Shown here: positions 22,851 through 33,597 of the stretch, one piece after another
Position numbering within the stretch: the stretch's first letter is position 1
Layout of the letters: the number at the start of each line of letters is the position of its first letter
Assembly: GCF_028622095.1 (NCBI RefSeq)
Contig: NZ_CP115165.1
Location: forward strand, 968,001 to 1,032,000
Length of the DNA stretch: 64,000 nucleotides
Origin: Deinococcus aquaticus
Lineage (GTDB): Bacteria; Deinococcota; Deinococci; Deinococcales; Deinococcaceae
Direction of reading: 5' to 3'
Notes under the pieces: model-generated
Database searches by the model: none
Told to the model about the DNA's origin: nothing
The model's input: only the letters and a program-made list of their open reading frames with translations
Made by a program: the position numbers and the translations under genes

Positions 22851-23743
22851 GCGGTCACGACCTTCAGGCCGCCGGCCGTCACGCGGCAGTGCAGGTGGGC
22901 GTCGCCGCCGCCGATCTGGCCGGTGTGGTAGGTGGTCAGGAACGACCCGCTGCGCTGCGTGGGGAAGTCCGCGCGGAAGGATCCCATGGTCAGTTCAGCG
23001 TTCAGGGTGACGCTGCTGCCCGCGCCGAGGTGCAGGGTGGCGTTCCCGGCGTTCACTTCCACACGGTGGTCACCGCTGCCCAGCACGCCGGCCCAGCGGA
23101 GGTTGCCGCCGTTCACGCTGGCGGTCAGGGCGACCGATCCGGCCAGGGTGAGGTTCCCGCCGTTCACGGTGGCGTACGCGGGGCCGCCCAGGGTGCCGCC
23201 GTTCAGGTTGCCGCCGTTCACGGTGGCGTGCAGGGCGTGGGCGTCCTGCATGGTCAGGTTGCCGCCGCTGACCTCGGCGCTCAGGTCGCCGCTCAGGGTG
23301 GGGAGGGTCAGGTTGCCGCCCTCGACGCCGGCATGCACGAAATTGGGCGTGAACGGCACGGTCAGGATGGCGCGCAGCGAACCGAAGTTCAGGTTCTTCT
23401 CGGGCGACTGTCGGCGGGTGACGTGCCAGCCGTCGGGGGCGTGGCGCAGCGTCAGTTGCCCTTCCTCGCTGGCACTCAGGGTGGGGGCGGCCAGGGCCGG
23501 GTCGAGCAGGACGGTCAGGCTGTACCCGCTGACCCTGAGGGTCAGGTCACGGGCGGGGTCGGGGCCGGGGCTGGGGCCGAAGCGTCCCGGGAGCGTGGGG
23601 CTAGCGGGGGACTTGCCGAGATCGGGGGGGGTGGGGGCGTGGTCCTCGAGAAGACCGGCGGCCTCCTCGGGGGTGAGTTTGCCTTCGGCCACCAGACGCT
23701 GAACCTGCGAACGGAAATCTTCGGACCCATGCTGTTCATCCAT
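22847..23743 (-). CDS. DUF4097-like (adhesin-like) beta-helix protein with SHOCT-like N-terminus
   Basis: The 298-aa protein starts with a short helical motif (VAEGKLTPEEAAGLLE), then a linker, then a beta-rich region containing about six repeats around GGNL (VEGGNLTLP, VSGGNLTMQ, VNGGNLNGG, VNGGNLTLA, VNGGNLRWA, VNAGNATLH). This is the pattern of DUF4097/YvlB proteins that form right-handed beta-helices. No signal peptide is seen, so it is probably cytosolic or membrane-associated through partners. The ATG follows AGGAG. A promoter with TTGACA lies just upstream. Confidence 0.8.
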   Translation of the reverse strand: MDEQHGSEDFRSQVQRLVAEGKLTPEEAAGLLEDHAPTPPDLGKSPASPTLPGRFGPSPGPDPARDLTLRVSGYSLTVLLDPALAAPTLSASEEGQLTLRHAPDGWHVTRRQSPEKNLNFGSLRAILTVPFTPNFVHAGVEGGNLTLPTLSGDLSAEVSGGNLTMQDAHALHATVNGGNLNGGTLGGPAYATVNGGNLTLAGSVALTASVNGGNLRWAGVLGSGDHRVEVNAGNATLHLGAGSSVTLNAELTMGSFRADFPTQRSGSFLTTYHTGQIGGGDAHLHCRVTAGGLKVVTA

Positions 23744-23762
23744 GTTCGTCTCCTGTGGCTAT

Positions 23763-23791
23763 ATAGAAACATGGATTTACCAATCTGTCAA
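23763..23791 (-). promoter_or_regulatory. promoter of the DUF4097-like operon with operator-like repeat
   Basis: On the minus strand TTGACA (23791-23786) and TTCTAT (23768-23763) are 17 bp apart. On the + strand the 11-mer TTACCAATCTG (23777-23787) covers the spacer and the edge of the -35, and a variant TTATCAATCTG recurs at 23893-23903. Confidence 0.7.
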
Positions 23792-23884
23792 TCTTAATTT
23801 TGCATTCAGCCCAAATAGTCGGGGAAATCGGCCCAGGACGCTCACTGAGTAGGCTGATCAGGCCACCACGGTAGGAGGATGTAA

Positions 23885-23906
23885 AATCAGACTTATCAAT
23901 CTGATT
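23885..23906. promoter_or_regulatory. inverted repeat AATCAGA-N8-TCTGATT
   Basis: This perfect 7-bp inverted repeat contains TTATCAATCTG, a near copy of the 11-mer over the DUF4097-operon promoter. It lies about 85 bases upstream of the RNase II gene. It may be a binding site for a shared regulator of the two divergent units. Confidence 0.45.
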
Positions 23907-23990
23907 CAGGAAGCGGCTGGCCTCCCCTGCCCGGCCACCCAGCCCGGTGCTCGCCTGTGCCCCGCCCGCCACTGCTTTATGCTCTGAGCC

Positions 23991-25382
23991 ATGAGCCTTC
24001 CCACCGCCCCCGACCTCAGCCCCGCGCAGCGCACGGAAATCGAACTGCTGGCACGCGGCAAGCAGGCCAAGAGCCGCGCCCTGCGCGACCTGGGCCTCAC
24101 GGAAACGCCGGAAGCCGCGCACGCCCTGCTGCTGCGCGCCGGCCTGTGGGACGAGAGCCGCACCCCCTACGCCGACCGCCTGGGCGCCACCACGCAACCC
24201 GTCACGCTGAGTGTCCCGGACTTCACCGACGAACCCCGCTTGGACCTGACGCACCTGGACGCCTACGCCATCGACGACGAGGGCAACCGCGACCCGGACG
24301 ACGCCGTGGGCATCGAACCCCTGAGCGGCGGCCTGACCCGCCTGTGGATTCACGTGGCCGACGTGGCCGCCCTGGTGCCCGCCGACAGCGAACTGGACCT
24401 CGAAGCCCGCGCGCGCGGCGCGACCCTGTACCTGCCGGACCGCACCATCGGCATGCTGCCCGACGAACTGGTCGAGAAGACCGGCCTGGGCCTGCACGAC
24501 ACCACGCCCGCCCTGAGCATCAGCCTGGACCTTGACGAGGACGGCAACGCCGACGCCGTGGACGTGCAACTCACGACCGTGCGCGTCACCCGCCTGACCT
24601 ACACCCAGGCGCAGGCCGCGCTGGACGCCAACCAGGAACCCTTCGTGACCCTGGCCCGACTGGCCCGCGCCAGCCGCGACCTGCGCACGCAGGAGGGCGC
24701 CCTGAGCATCGACCTGCCCGAGGTGCGCGTGAAGGCCGGCCCAGACGGCGCCGTCGTGAGTCCCCTGCCCAAACCCGAGATGCGGGCCGTGGTGCAGGAA
24801 TGCATGACCCTGGCCGGCTGGGGCGCCGCCATCTACGCCGACGATCACGCCATTCCGCTGCCGTTCGCCACGCAGGACCCACCCCAGCGCGAGGTGCGCG
24901 GCAGCGGCCTGAGCGCCGAGTGGGCGCGGCGGCGCACGCTGTCCCGCACGCGCTTTCAACCGGCGCCCGGCCCGCACTCCGGGATGGGCCTGGACCTGTA
25001 CACCCAGGCGACCAGTCCCATGCGCCGCTACCTGGACCTCGTGGTGCACCAGCAACTGCGCGCCCACCTGGCCGGGCGCGAACCGCTGGGCGGCAAGGAG
25101 GTCGCCGCGCGCGTGGCCCAGGCGGGCCTGAACGCCGACGGCACCCGGCAGGCCGAACGCCTGAGCCGCCGCCACCACACCCTGCGCTTCATTGCCGCGC
25201 AACCCGAGCGCGTGTGGGACGCCGTGATCGTGGACCGGCGCGGCCCGCAGGCGACCCTTCTGATCCCGGACCTGGCCTTCGACCTGCCCACCAGCACGCC
25301 CGCCCCGCTGAACACCGAACTGCAGGTGCGCCTGCTGGACGTGAACCTCAGCACGCTGGGCGTACGCGCCAGCATCGTCTGA
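23991..25382 (+). CDS. RNase II-family 3'-5' exoribonuclease
   Basis: The 463-aa protein has the RNB catalytic domain, with AIDDEGNRDPDDAVGIE (the acidic metal-binding cluster, about residues 92-108), LWIHVADVAALV, and TSPMRRYLDLVVHQQL. The N-terminus (about 1-60) is helical and lacks cold-shock OB domains, as known for the D. radiodurans RNase II-type enzyme, and only a short S1-like tail follows. It degrades RNA 3' to 5' and may handle structured ends differently from E. coli RNase II. TATGCT lies seven bases before the ATG. Confidence 0.9.
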   Translation: MSLPTAPDLSPAQRTEIELLARGKQAKSRALRDLGLTETPEAAHALLLRAGLWDESRTPYADRLGATTQPVTLSVPDFTDEPRLDLTHLDAYAIDDEGNRDPDDAVGIEPLSGGLTRLWIHVADVAALVPADSELDLEARARGATLYLPDRTIGMLPDELVEKTGLGLHDTTPALSISLDLDEDGNADAVDVQLTTVRVTRLTYTQAQAALDANQEPFVTLARLARASRDLRTQEGALSIDLPEVRVKAGPDGAVVSPLPKPEMRAVVQECMTLAGWGAAIYADDHAIPLPFATQDPPQREVRGSGLSAEWARRRTLSRTRFQPAPGPHSGMGLDLYTQATSPMRRYLDLVVHQQLRAHLAGREPLGGKEVAARVAQAGLNADGTRQAERLSRRHHTLRFIAAQPERVWDAVIVDRRGPQATLLIPDLAFDLPTSTPAPLNTELQVRLLDVNLSTLGVRASIV

Positions 25383-25404
25383 TCAGGAGTGCGCTGATCC
25401 TGAT
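25382..25404. terminator. hairpin after the RNase II gene
   Basis: ATCAGGA (25382-25388) pairs with TCCTGAT (25398-25404) and TTCG follows. It may also end a leftward transcript from the promoter at 25521-25548. Confidence 0.5.
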
Positions 25405-25520
25405 TTCGTCTGTGCGGTGAACGACCGGCGAGGCTGCCGGGTGGTCAAGACCACTCCGGGTGGCTGTTCAGGTGATGCATACCATCACGGCCTCTCATTT
25501 CGCCAGCAGCGAAAAACAAC

Positions 25521-25548
25521 GTTATAGACGCACATTTCGTACTGTCAA
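25521..25548 (-). promoter_or_regulatory. strong orphan promoter pointing at the RNase II 3' end
   Basis: On the minus strand TTGACA (25548-25543) and TATAAC (25526-25521) are 16 bp apart, which is close to consensus. No gene on this strand lies downstream before the RNase II gene. The predicted RNA (about 25514 to 25382) contains inverted repeats with arms GTGATG/CATCAC (25472-25488) and GTGGTC/GACCAC (25441-25454). A small RNA or antisense RNA is possible. Confidence 0.5.
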
Positions 25549-25600
25549 ACCTGATTCATCTTTCATTCATTCACGGTGGGTCATGGCTACACTGCCAGCT

Positions 25601-25897
25601 ATGACCGCCGTGATCAGCGCCCAGAGCGACATCGTGTCCCTCCGCATGAGCCACTGCCGTGCCGAGCACGCTGCCCGCAGCGCCCAGTACCACCTCGCCG
25701 TGCTGCACTACCGCACGTGCCTGGAAGTCGCTGAGCGCCGCGAGGACTGCCGCGCCGTGGAGTTCTTCGCGCTGAAACTCGCCGGCTGCTACGACCAGAT
25801 GGGCCTGGGCAGCAAGGCCGCCAGCTTCCGCGCCCTGGCCGACTGCGGCGCAGACCACGGGGGCGGCGACCACGGCGGCGCACCCCGGATCGGCTGA
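25601..25897 (+). CDS. small helical hypothetical protein (TPR-like)
   Basis: The 98-aa protein has about four helices (MSHCRAEHAARSAQYHLAVLHYRTCLEVAER, then CRAVEFFALKLAGCYDQMGL) with TPR-like spacing of small and aromatic residues, and a Gly/His tail (GADHGGGDHGG). TACACT (25588-25593) is exactly seven bases before the ATG, so I chose this start over an in-frame ATG further upstream. It is probably leaderless. The function is unknown. Confidence 0.7.
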   Translation: MTAVISAQSDIVSLRMSHCRAEHAARSAQYHLAVLHYRTCLEVAERREDCRAVEFFALKLAGCYDQMGLGSKAASFRALADCGADHGGGDHGGAPRIG

Positions 25898-26008
25898 CAC
25901 AGCCCCCAGTCGCAGGGCCGCCGCGCCTGACAAAACGCCTACCGCGCCTGAAGGAAGACCGTGGCGTCCGGTCAGCCTGCGCTCAGCTTCGCGGGGCACA
26001 GTGACGGC

Positions 26009-26371
26009 ATGACCCGCATCCTGTCCCGTCTGCTGTTCGTTCTCGCCGCCAGTGGTGCGTCTGCCCTGGGCGCCGCGCAGGCCGCCACGGTCTCGCTCAC
26101 ACCCGGCCAGACGGCCGCGTTCGGCAGCGGCACCGTGACGCTGCTGCGCGTGCAGGACAGCCGCTGCCCCATGAACGCCCGCTGCGTGCGCGCCGGGGAA
26201 CTGAAGATCAGCGTCCTGAGCGTGCAGGGGGGCCGTACGCGCCTGCTGCACCTGCAACTCCCGGCCACCAGCGGCGACACGCCGGGCCTGAGCATCGTGG
26301 GGGCCACCGGCCCGCTGGCCGGGCAACCCACCCGCGATCCCCTGACCGTGACCCTCAGCGACAACCACTGA
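26009..26371 (+). CDS. small secreted protein with a conserved CPxxxxC motif
   Basis: The 120-aa protein has a signal peptide of about 25 residues (ending GAAQA) and a mature beta-rich domain with LTPGQTAAFGSGTVTLLRV and DSRCPMNARCVRAGE. The DSRCP-x4-C-x-xAGE pattern occurs in a family of small secreted proteins of unknown role in several phyla. The two cysteines could form a disulphide. CACAGT six bases before the ATG is a TANNNT-like box. Confidence 0.75.
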   Translation: MTRILSRLLFVLAASGASALGAAQAATVSLTPGQTAAFGSGTVTLLRVQDSRCPMNARCVRAGELKISVLSVQGGRTRLLHLQLPATSGDTPGLSIVGATGPLAGQPTRDPLTVTLSDNH

Positions 26372-26425
26372 CCCGCCCCCCTCCCCGCCCGCCCGTCGGG
26401 TGGTTGTGGATCAGGTAGCTGCCGC

Positions 26426-27319
26426 TCAGGGAGCGGCCGGACGGGCGGGCCACTGCGCCAGCAGCGCGCCCGCCAGGATCAGCGCGCCGCCCAGTACCAC
26501 GCCCGGTCCCGGCTGCTCGCCCAGCACCGCGCCCGCCAGCGCCACCGTGAACAGCGGCTCCAGCGTGCCCAGCAGACTGGTGCGCGCCGCGCCCAGGTGC
26601 CGCACGGCGCCGTACAGGGCGGGCACGGCGATCAGCGTGGGCAGCAGCGCCATGGCCGCGATCACGCCCCACTGCGCCGCCGTGTCCGGCACGCCCAGGG
26701 TGCCGCCGCCCGCCGCGAGTCCCGTGAACACCAGCGCCGCCACCAGCGCCATGTGCGCCGTGGCGGCCAGCGCCGGTACGCCCGCCAGCAGCCGCTCGCT
26801 GGCCAGCAGGTACGCGGCGTACAGCACGCCCGCCCCCGCGCCCAGCAGCAGGCCCGCCGGGTCCCGGTCGGCCGGGCCGGGCAACCCGATCACCAGCGCC
26901 AGCCCGGCCGCGCCGAGCGTCACCGCCCCCAGCTGCGTGCGGCGTGGCGCGCGCCCCGACAGCCACGCCAGCAGGATCACGAAGGCCGGCGCGAGGTACA
27001 GCAGCAGACCCGTCGCGCCAGCCGTGACGCGCCCCAGCGCCCCGAAGTAACAGATGGTCGCGGCTGTGTACAGCGTGCCCACGCCCAGCATCCGCCGCCG
27101 GTCCGCGCCGCTCAGCCCGCGCGAGGTGAGTGGCAGCAGCAGCAGCGCCACCAGCCCGAAACGCCACGCCAGCGCGTTGAAGGAGTCCAGGCCCACCTGC
27201 CCGGCCAGTTTGCCCCAGACGCCCAGCGTGCTGAACGTGAGGGCCGAGGTCACGCCCAGCAGCAGGCCGGTGCGGACGTTCACCGGGGCGGGGGCGGGGC
27301 GGGCAGGCGGCAGCGTCAC
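26426..27319 (-). CDS. EamA/DMT-family transporter
   Basis: This 297-aa inner-membrane protein has about ten transmembrane segments in two EamA repeats and the usual ending (PLFTVALAGAVLGEQPGPG, then GALLAQWPARP). The family exports amino acids or other metabolites. It starts at a GTG six bases after TACCCT (27331-27326), which suggests a leaderless mRNA. It is divergent from priA, with starts about 120 bases apart. The substrate is unknown. Confidence 0.85.
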   Translation of the reverse strand: MTLPPARPAPAPVNVRTGLLLGVTSALTFSTLGVWGKLAGQVGLDSFNALAWRFGLVALLLLPLTSRGLSGADRRRMLGVGTLYTAATICYFGALGRVTAGATGLLLYLAPAFVILLAWLSGRAPRRTQLGAVTLGAAGLALVIGLPGPADRDPAGLLLGAGAGVLYAAYLLASERLLAGVPALAATAHMALVAALVFTGLAAGGGTLGVPDTAAQWGVIAAMALLPTLIAVPALYGAVRHLGAARTSLLGTLEPLFTVALAGAVLGEQPGPGVVLGGALILAGALLAQWPARPAAP

Positions 27320-27437
27320 CCCCGGAGGGTAGCGTGCCCGGCCGGGACGTCCCGCCGGGCTGCCCAGCCGTCCGGCACCGGTGGCCGACGGCGCAGGTCA
27401 CGGAAGCGGCCGCGCGCGGCGCGCTAGCCTGCGGCAC

Positions 27438-29957
<2,520 letters not shown>

Positions 29958-29964
29958 ACGAGCG

Positions 29965-31731
29965 TCAGCTCACGGCTTCCGCTGCACCCAATTCCACCAG
30001 TCCCGAAGCGCGTTCCAGCGCGGCATACGCGCCGTCACGCTTTCGCAGGAGTTCCGGAGGGCCCTCCTCGACGATCTGGCCACCGGCGAGGACGATGATG
30101 CGGTCGGCGGTGCGGGCGAGGCTGAGGCGGTGCGTGACGATCAGGGCGGTGCGGCCGCGCATGAGTTCCGTCAGGGCGGCCACCACCTGCGTTTCGCTCT
30201 CGGCGTCGACGGCGCTGGTGGGTTCGTCCAGCAGCAGCAGGGTGGGCCGGGCCAGGAGGGTGCGGGCGATGGAGAGGCGCTGGCGTTGCCCGCCGGAGAG
30301 TTTCACGCCGCGTTCCCCAACGACGGTGTTCAGTCTGTCCGGCAGGGCACTGACGAAGGTGTGGGCGTGCGCGGCGAGCAGGGCCGCCTGGACCTCGGTT
30401 TCGGTGGCGTCGGGGCGGGCGTAGGTGACGTTGTTCAGGACGGTGTCGTGGAACAGGAAGGTGTCCTGCGCCATGCTGACCGCGCCGCGCCGCAGGCTGG
30501 TCAGGGTCAGGTCGCGCACGTCATGCCCGTCGATGCGGACGGTTCCTTCCTGCGGGTCGAAGGTGCGGGTCACGAGGCCCAGCAGGGTGCTCTTGCCCGC
30601 GCCGCTCTCGCCGAGCAGGGCGACGCGCTGCCCGGCCGGGACGTGCAGCGTCACGCCGCGCAGGATCGGGCGGGCCGGGTCGTACCCGAAGGTGACGTTC
30701 TCGAAGTCGATCTGCCCGCGCACCGGCAACGGCAGGGGCCGCGCACCGGGGCGGTCCTGCACGGGCACCGGAGCGTCGAGCACCTCGAACACCCGCCGCC
30801 CGCTCGCCTCGGCCCGCTGGAGCAGGTCCCCGATGTTCACGAGGTCGTCGATGGGGCCGTAGAAGTACCGCCCGTACCCCCGGTACGCAAGCAGGCCGCC
30901 CAGCGTGAACTGCCCGGCCATGATCAGCCACGCGCCGCCGCCCAGCATGATCACGTTCCCGAAGTTCCCCACGAAGCGCGCCAGTGGGAACGCGCGGTTG
31001 CGGATGGTGACGGCCTGCACGCCCACCCGGTACAGTTCCTCGCCCAGCGCGCCGATGCGGGCGGCCTCGGCGTCCTCGCGCGCGAAGCCCTGCACCACGC
31101 GGATGCCGCTCAGGCGGTCGGCGATCAGGGCGCTCAGGTCGCCCAGGCGGGAGCGCGCCGCGCGGTACGCGGGCCGCACGGTGCGCGCGTAGCGGCGCAG
31201 CATGAACGCCACCGCGATCATCGGAATGGTTGTCAGGACGCCCAGCAGCGGCTGCAACGCAATGAAAATCCCGATCACGCCCACCAGCCGCAGGGCGTTG
31301 GCCAGCACGGCGTCCGTGCCGCGCACCAGCACGTCCTGCAACGCGTCCACGTCGCCCGTCACGCGGGCCAGCAGATCCCCGGTCCGCTGCCCCTCGAAGT
31401 ACGCCGCCGACTGCCCCTGCAACTTCCCGTACAGCGTCAGGCGCAGGTCCCGCGTGAACGCCTGCCCCGCCCGCTCCAGCAGCAGCCCCCGCCACGCGGA
31501 CAGCAACTGCTGCGCCGCGAACACCCCCACCAGTACCGCCAGCTGCCCCCCGATAAACACCCAGTCCCGCTCCGGAATGCCCTGATCCACCACCCGGATC
31601 CACACCAGCGGCGGGTACAGTTCCGCCGCCACGCTCAGAGTCAGCAGCAGCAGGCCCAGACCCACCGTGCGGCGGTACGGACTCAGCAGACCGTACAGGC
31701 GGCGCAGAACAGACGGGGAGGGGGCAGGCAT
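29965..31731 (-). CDS. ABC transporter, fused permease-ATPase (MsbA/LmrA type)
   Basis: The 588-aa half-transporter has six transmembrane helices (about residues 20-300) followed by an ATPase with Walker A GESGAGKST, signature LSGGQRQR, Walker B LLLLDEP and the H-loop VTHRLS. Such exporters act as homodimers or heterodimers on lipids, drugs or peptides. Only one half is here, so it may be a homodimer. TATCCT lies seven bases before the ATG. It is convergent with priA, with eight bases between stops. The substrate is unknown. Confidence 0.92.
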   Translation of the reverse strand: MPAPSPSVLRRLYGLLSPYRRTVGLGLLLLTLSVAAELYPPLVWIRVVDQGIPERDWVFIGGQLAVLVGVFAAQQLLSAWRGLLLERAGQAFTRDLRLTLYGKLQGQSAAYFEGQRTGDLLARVTGDVDALQDVLVRGTDAVLANALRLVGVIGIFIALQPLLGVLTTIPMIAVAFMLRRYARTVRPAYRAARSRLGDLSALIADRLSGIRVVQGFAREDAEAARIGALGEELYRVGVQAVTIRNRAFPLARFVGNFGNVIMLGGGAWLIMAGQFTLGGLLAYRGYGRYFYGPIDDLVNIGDLLQRAEASGRRVFEVLDAPVPVQDRPGARPLPLPVRGQIDFENVTFGYDPARPILRGVTLHVPAGQRVALLGESGAGKSTLLGLVTRTFDPQEGTVRIDGHDVRDLTLTSLRRGAVSMAQDTFLFHDTVLNNVTYARPDATETEVQAALLAAHAHTFVSALPDRLNTVVGERGVKLSGGQRQRLSIARTLLARPTLLLLDEPTSAVDAESETQVVAALTELMRGRTALIVTHRLSLARTADRIIVLAGGQIVEEGPPELLRKRDGAYAALERASGLVELGAAEAVS

Positions 31732-31816
31732 ACGGGCGAGGATACGCGGCGAGACTCAGACCATCCGGGCGGCAGCATGCACTTCTGGGGTGAGGAACCC
31801 CGTGTGGTGATCAGAC

Positions 31817-32434
31817 TTATTTCCTGGTGCAGGTCAGGTCGAACTCCATGTTGTAAATCCTGGCCAGGGGCAGCTTGGCCTGCTGGAGTTCCTTGATGGC
31901 GTCGGCAGGCGGGCGGATCAGCAGGCGCGTCCAGTTCGTCCCGGCGGGCTGGCTGCCGGTCGAGGCCTGAAGGGTGACGTTCGTGCCGGGCAGCAGGGTG
32001 TCGATCCACTGGCCGTCGTAGTTGGGCATTGACGTGGCGTTCGCTGCTCCGTTCGCGACGTACAGGTCGCCGGGCGCGAAGATCATGAAGTTGTGCAGTT
32101 CCTGCTTGCTGGCGTTCGACACCCTGAGTTTCGCGGTGAAGCGGTCGTCATCCAGACCGACCTGAAGGAGTTGCACGGTGTACACCCCGTTGAACAGCGT
32201 GTCGCCCACGCAGCCGCGAATGGCGTCGGTGTTGGGGGTGACGCCCCCGGCGGTGATAGCGCCCACTCGTTTCAGGTCGGTTTCACTGAACTGGTAGTAC
32301 GTCTGGCCACCCTTCTGAACGGGAGTGGCCTGAAGAGCGACACCGTTGATGAACACGGTTCTGGTCGTCTGGGCCAGGGCGGACTGGGCGGTCAGGACGG
32401 ACAGACTCAGCAGGGCGGTCAGGGCGGTTTTCAC
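31817..32434 (-). CDS. secreted hypothetical protein
   Basis: The 205-aa protein begins with a signal peptide (start GTG, then KTALTALLSLSVLTAQSALA) and continues TTRTVFINGVALQATPVQKGG, a stretch similar to N-terminal copper-amine-oxidase-like or stalk-protein beta strands in surface proteins, then a beta-rich middle with NGVYTVQLLQVG. It has two cysteines, one near the end. It is likely exported to the envelope. The function is unknown. Confidence 0.7.
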   Translation of the reverse strand: MKTALTALLSLSVLTAQSALAQTTRTVFINGVALQATPVQKGGQTYYQFSETDLKRVGAITAGGVTPNTDAIRGCVGDTLFNGVYTVQLLQVGLDDDRFTAKLRVSNASKQELHNFMIFAPGDLYVANGAANATSMPNYDGQWIDTLLPGTNVTLQASTGSQPAGTNWTRLLIRPPADAIKELQQAKLPLARIYNMEFDLTCTRK

Positions 32435-32534
32435 AGGGTGAAGTACGCAGCGGCCGTGCCGGAAGTTTCAAGTGCGCCGGGAATTGCGGTGGGTGGCGCG
32501 GGACGAGAGGCGGGCGTGCTCTATCCTCCCCGCT

Positions 32535-33503
32535 ATGACCTCTGCTGACCGCCCTGATGAACGCATTCCGGTGATTGTGGTGGGTGGGTTTCTGGGTGCG
32601 GGGAAGACGACGCTGGTGAATCACCTGATCCGGTCGTTGCCGCACCGGCTGGGTGTGATCGTGAACGAGTTCGGCGCGCAGGGCGTGGATGGCAGCCTGA
32701 TCGAGCGGCTTCAGGATGACGTGACGGAACTGACGGCCGGGTGCCTGTGCTGCACGGGGCGGGATGATCTGCTGCGGGCGCTGGTGACGATTGCCATGCG
32801 CGAGCAGAAGCCGGACGCGGTGATCGTGGAGCTGTCGGGCGTGGCGGACCCGACGCCGGTGCTGACGACGCTGCTGGAACGGTCGGTGCGCGCGGCGTTC
32901 CGCGTGACGACGCTGGTGGCGGTTGTGGATGCCCGGCACGCGCTTCAGACGTTGCGGGAGCATCCGGAGGCGGCGCGGCAGCTGGCGTACGCGAACGTGG
33001 TCGTGCTGAACAAGACCGATCAGGCGGACCCGGCGCTGCTGGATCACGCGCAGGGTGTGCTGCGCGGCGTGAATCCGCTGGCGGACATCCGGCGGGTCGA
33101 GCGGGGTCAGGTGGACGCGGACGCCCTGCTGGCCCGCGACGACTTCGACCCGCGCGTGCTGGACGGCGTGGACGCCCGCGCGGCGCACACGCCGGGCCTG
33201 ACCTCGTTCACGTTGCGCGCCGACCGGCCGCTGGACCCGTACGCGTGGCAGCGGTTCATGACGGATTACCTGCTGTCCCGCCCGGCGGAGGTGCTGCGCG
33301 CCAAGGGGTTCCTGGATCTGTTCGGGTACCCGCAGCGGATTCTGTTTCAGGCGGTGCGGGACCTGTTCACGGCGGACGCCTGGGACGCCGGGGACGGCAC
33401 CTCCGAACTGGTGGTGATCGGGCGCGGCCTGGACCGCGCGGAGTTCGGGGCGGCGTGGGAGGCGTGCCTGACGCCGGACCCGGCGGACCTGATCCCGGAC
33501 TGA
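32535..33503 (+). CDS. COG0523 G3E GTPase (CobW/YjiA-like metallochaperone)
   Basis: The 322-aa protein has the P-loop GAGKTT (21-26), the metal-binding CXCC motif C70-L-C72-C73 in TAGCLCCTGR, ELSGVADP (switch II region) and NKTD for guanine. The C-terminal domain is short. Family members deliver zinc, cobalt or other metals using GTP. TATCCT lies seven bases before the ATG. No clear Zur site was seen in front, so the metal is open. The neighbours are envelope genes. Confidence 0.9.
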   Translation: MTSADRPDERIPVIVVGGFLGAGKTTLVNHLIRSLPHRLGVIVNEFGAQGVDGSLIERLQDDVTELTAGCLCCTGRDDLLRALVTIAMREQKPDAVIVELSGVADPTPVLTTLLERSVRAAFRVTTLVAVVDARHALQTLREHPEAARQLAYANVVVLNKTDQADPALLDHAQGVLRGVNPLADIRRVERGQVDADALLARDDFDPRVLDGVDARAAHTPGLTSFTLRADRPLDPYAWQRFMTDYLLSRPAEVLRAKGFLDLFGYPQRILFQAVRDLFTADAWDAGDGTSELVVIGRGLDRAEFGAAWEACLTPDPADLIPD

Positions 33504-33597
33504 AGCCTGGGCCGGGTGCGCATGAACGAACCTGAAGTCGCCTCGCACGCGCCGGGGGGTGGGGCGGCCTACGGTGAGGGCCTCACAGGAGGTCTAC

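Noticed and set aside
23121..23330. A repeated GTTGCCGCCGTTCAC-like DNA pattern
   Set aside because: It reflects the GGNL protein repeats of the DUF4097-like protein and is not a mobile repeat.
25460..25600. An upstream start for the 25601-25897 protein
   Set aside because: The extra 47 residues are encoded by a promoter region and are not protein-like. TACACT sits seven bases before the chosen ATG.
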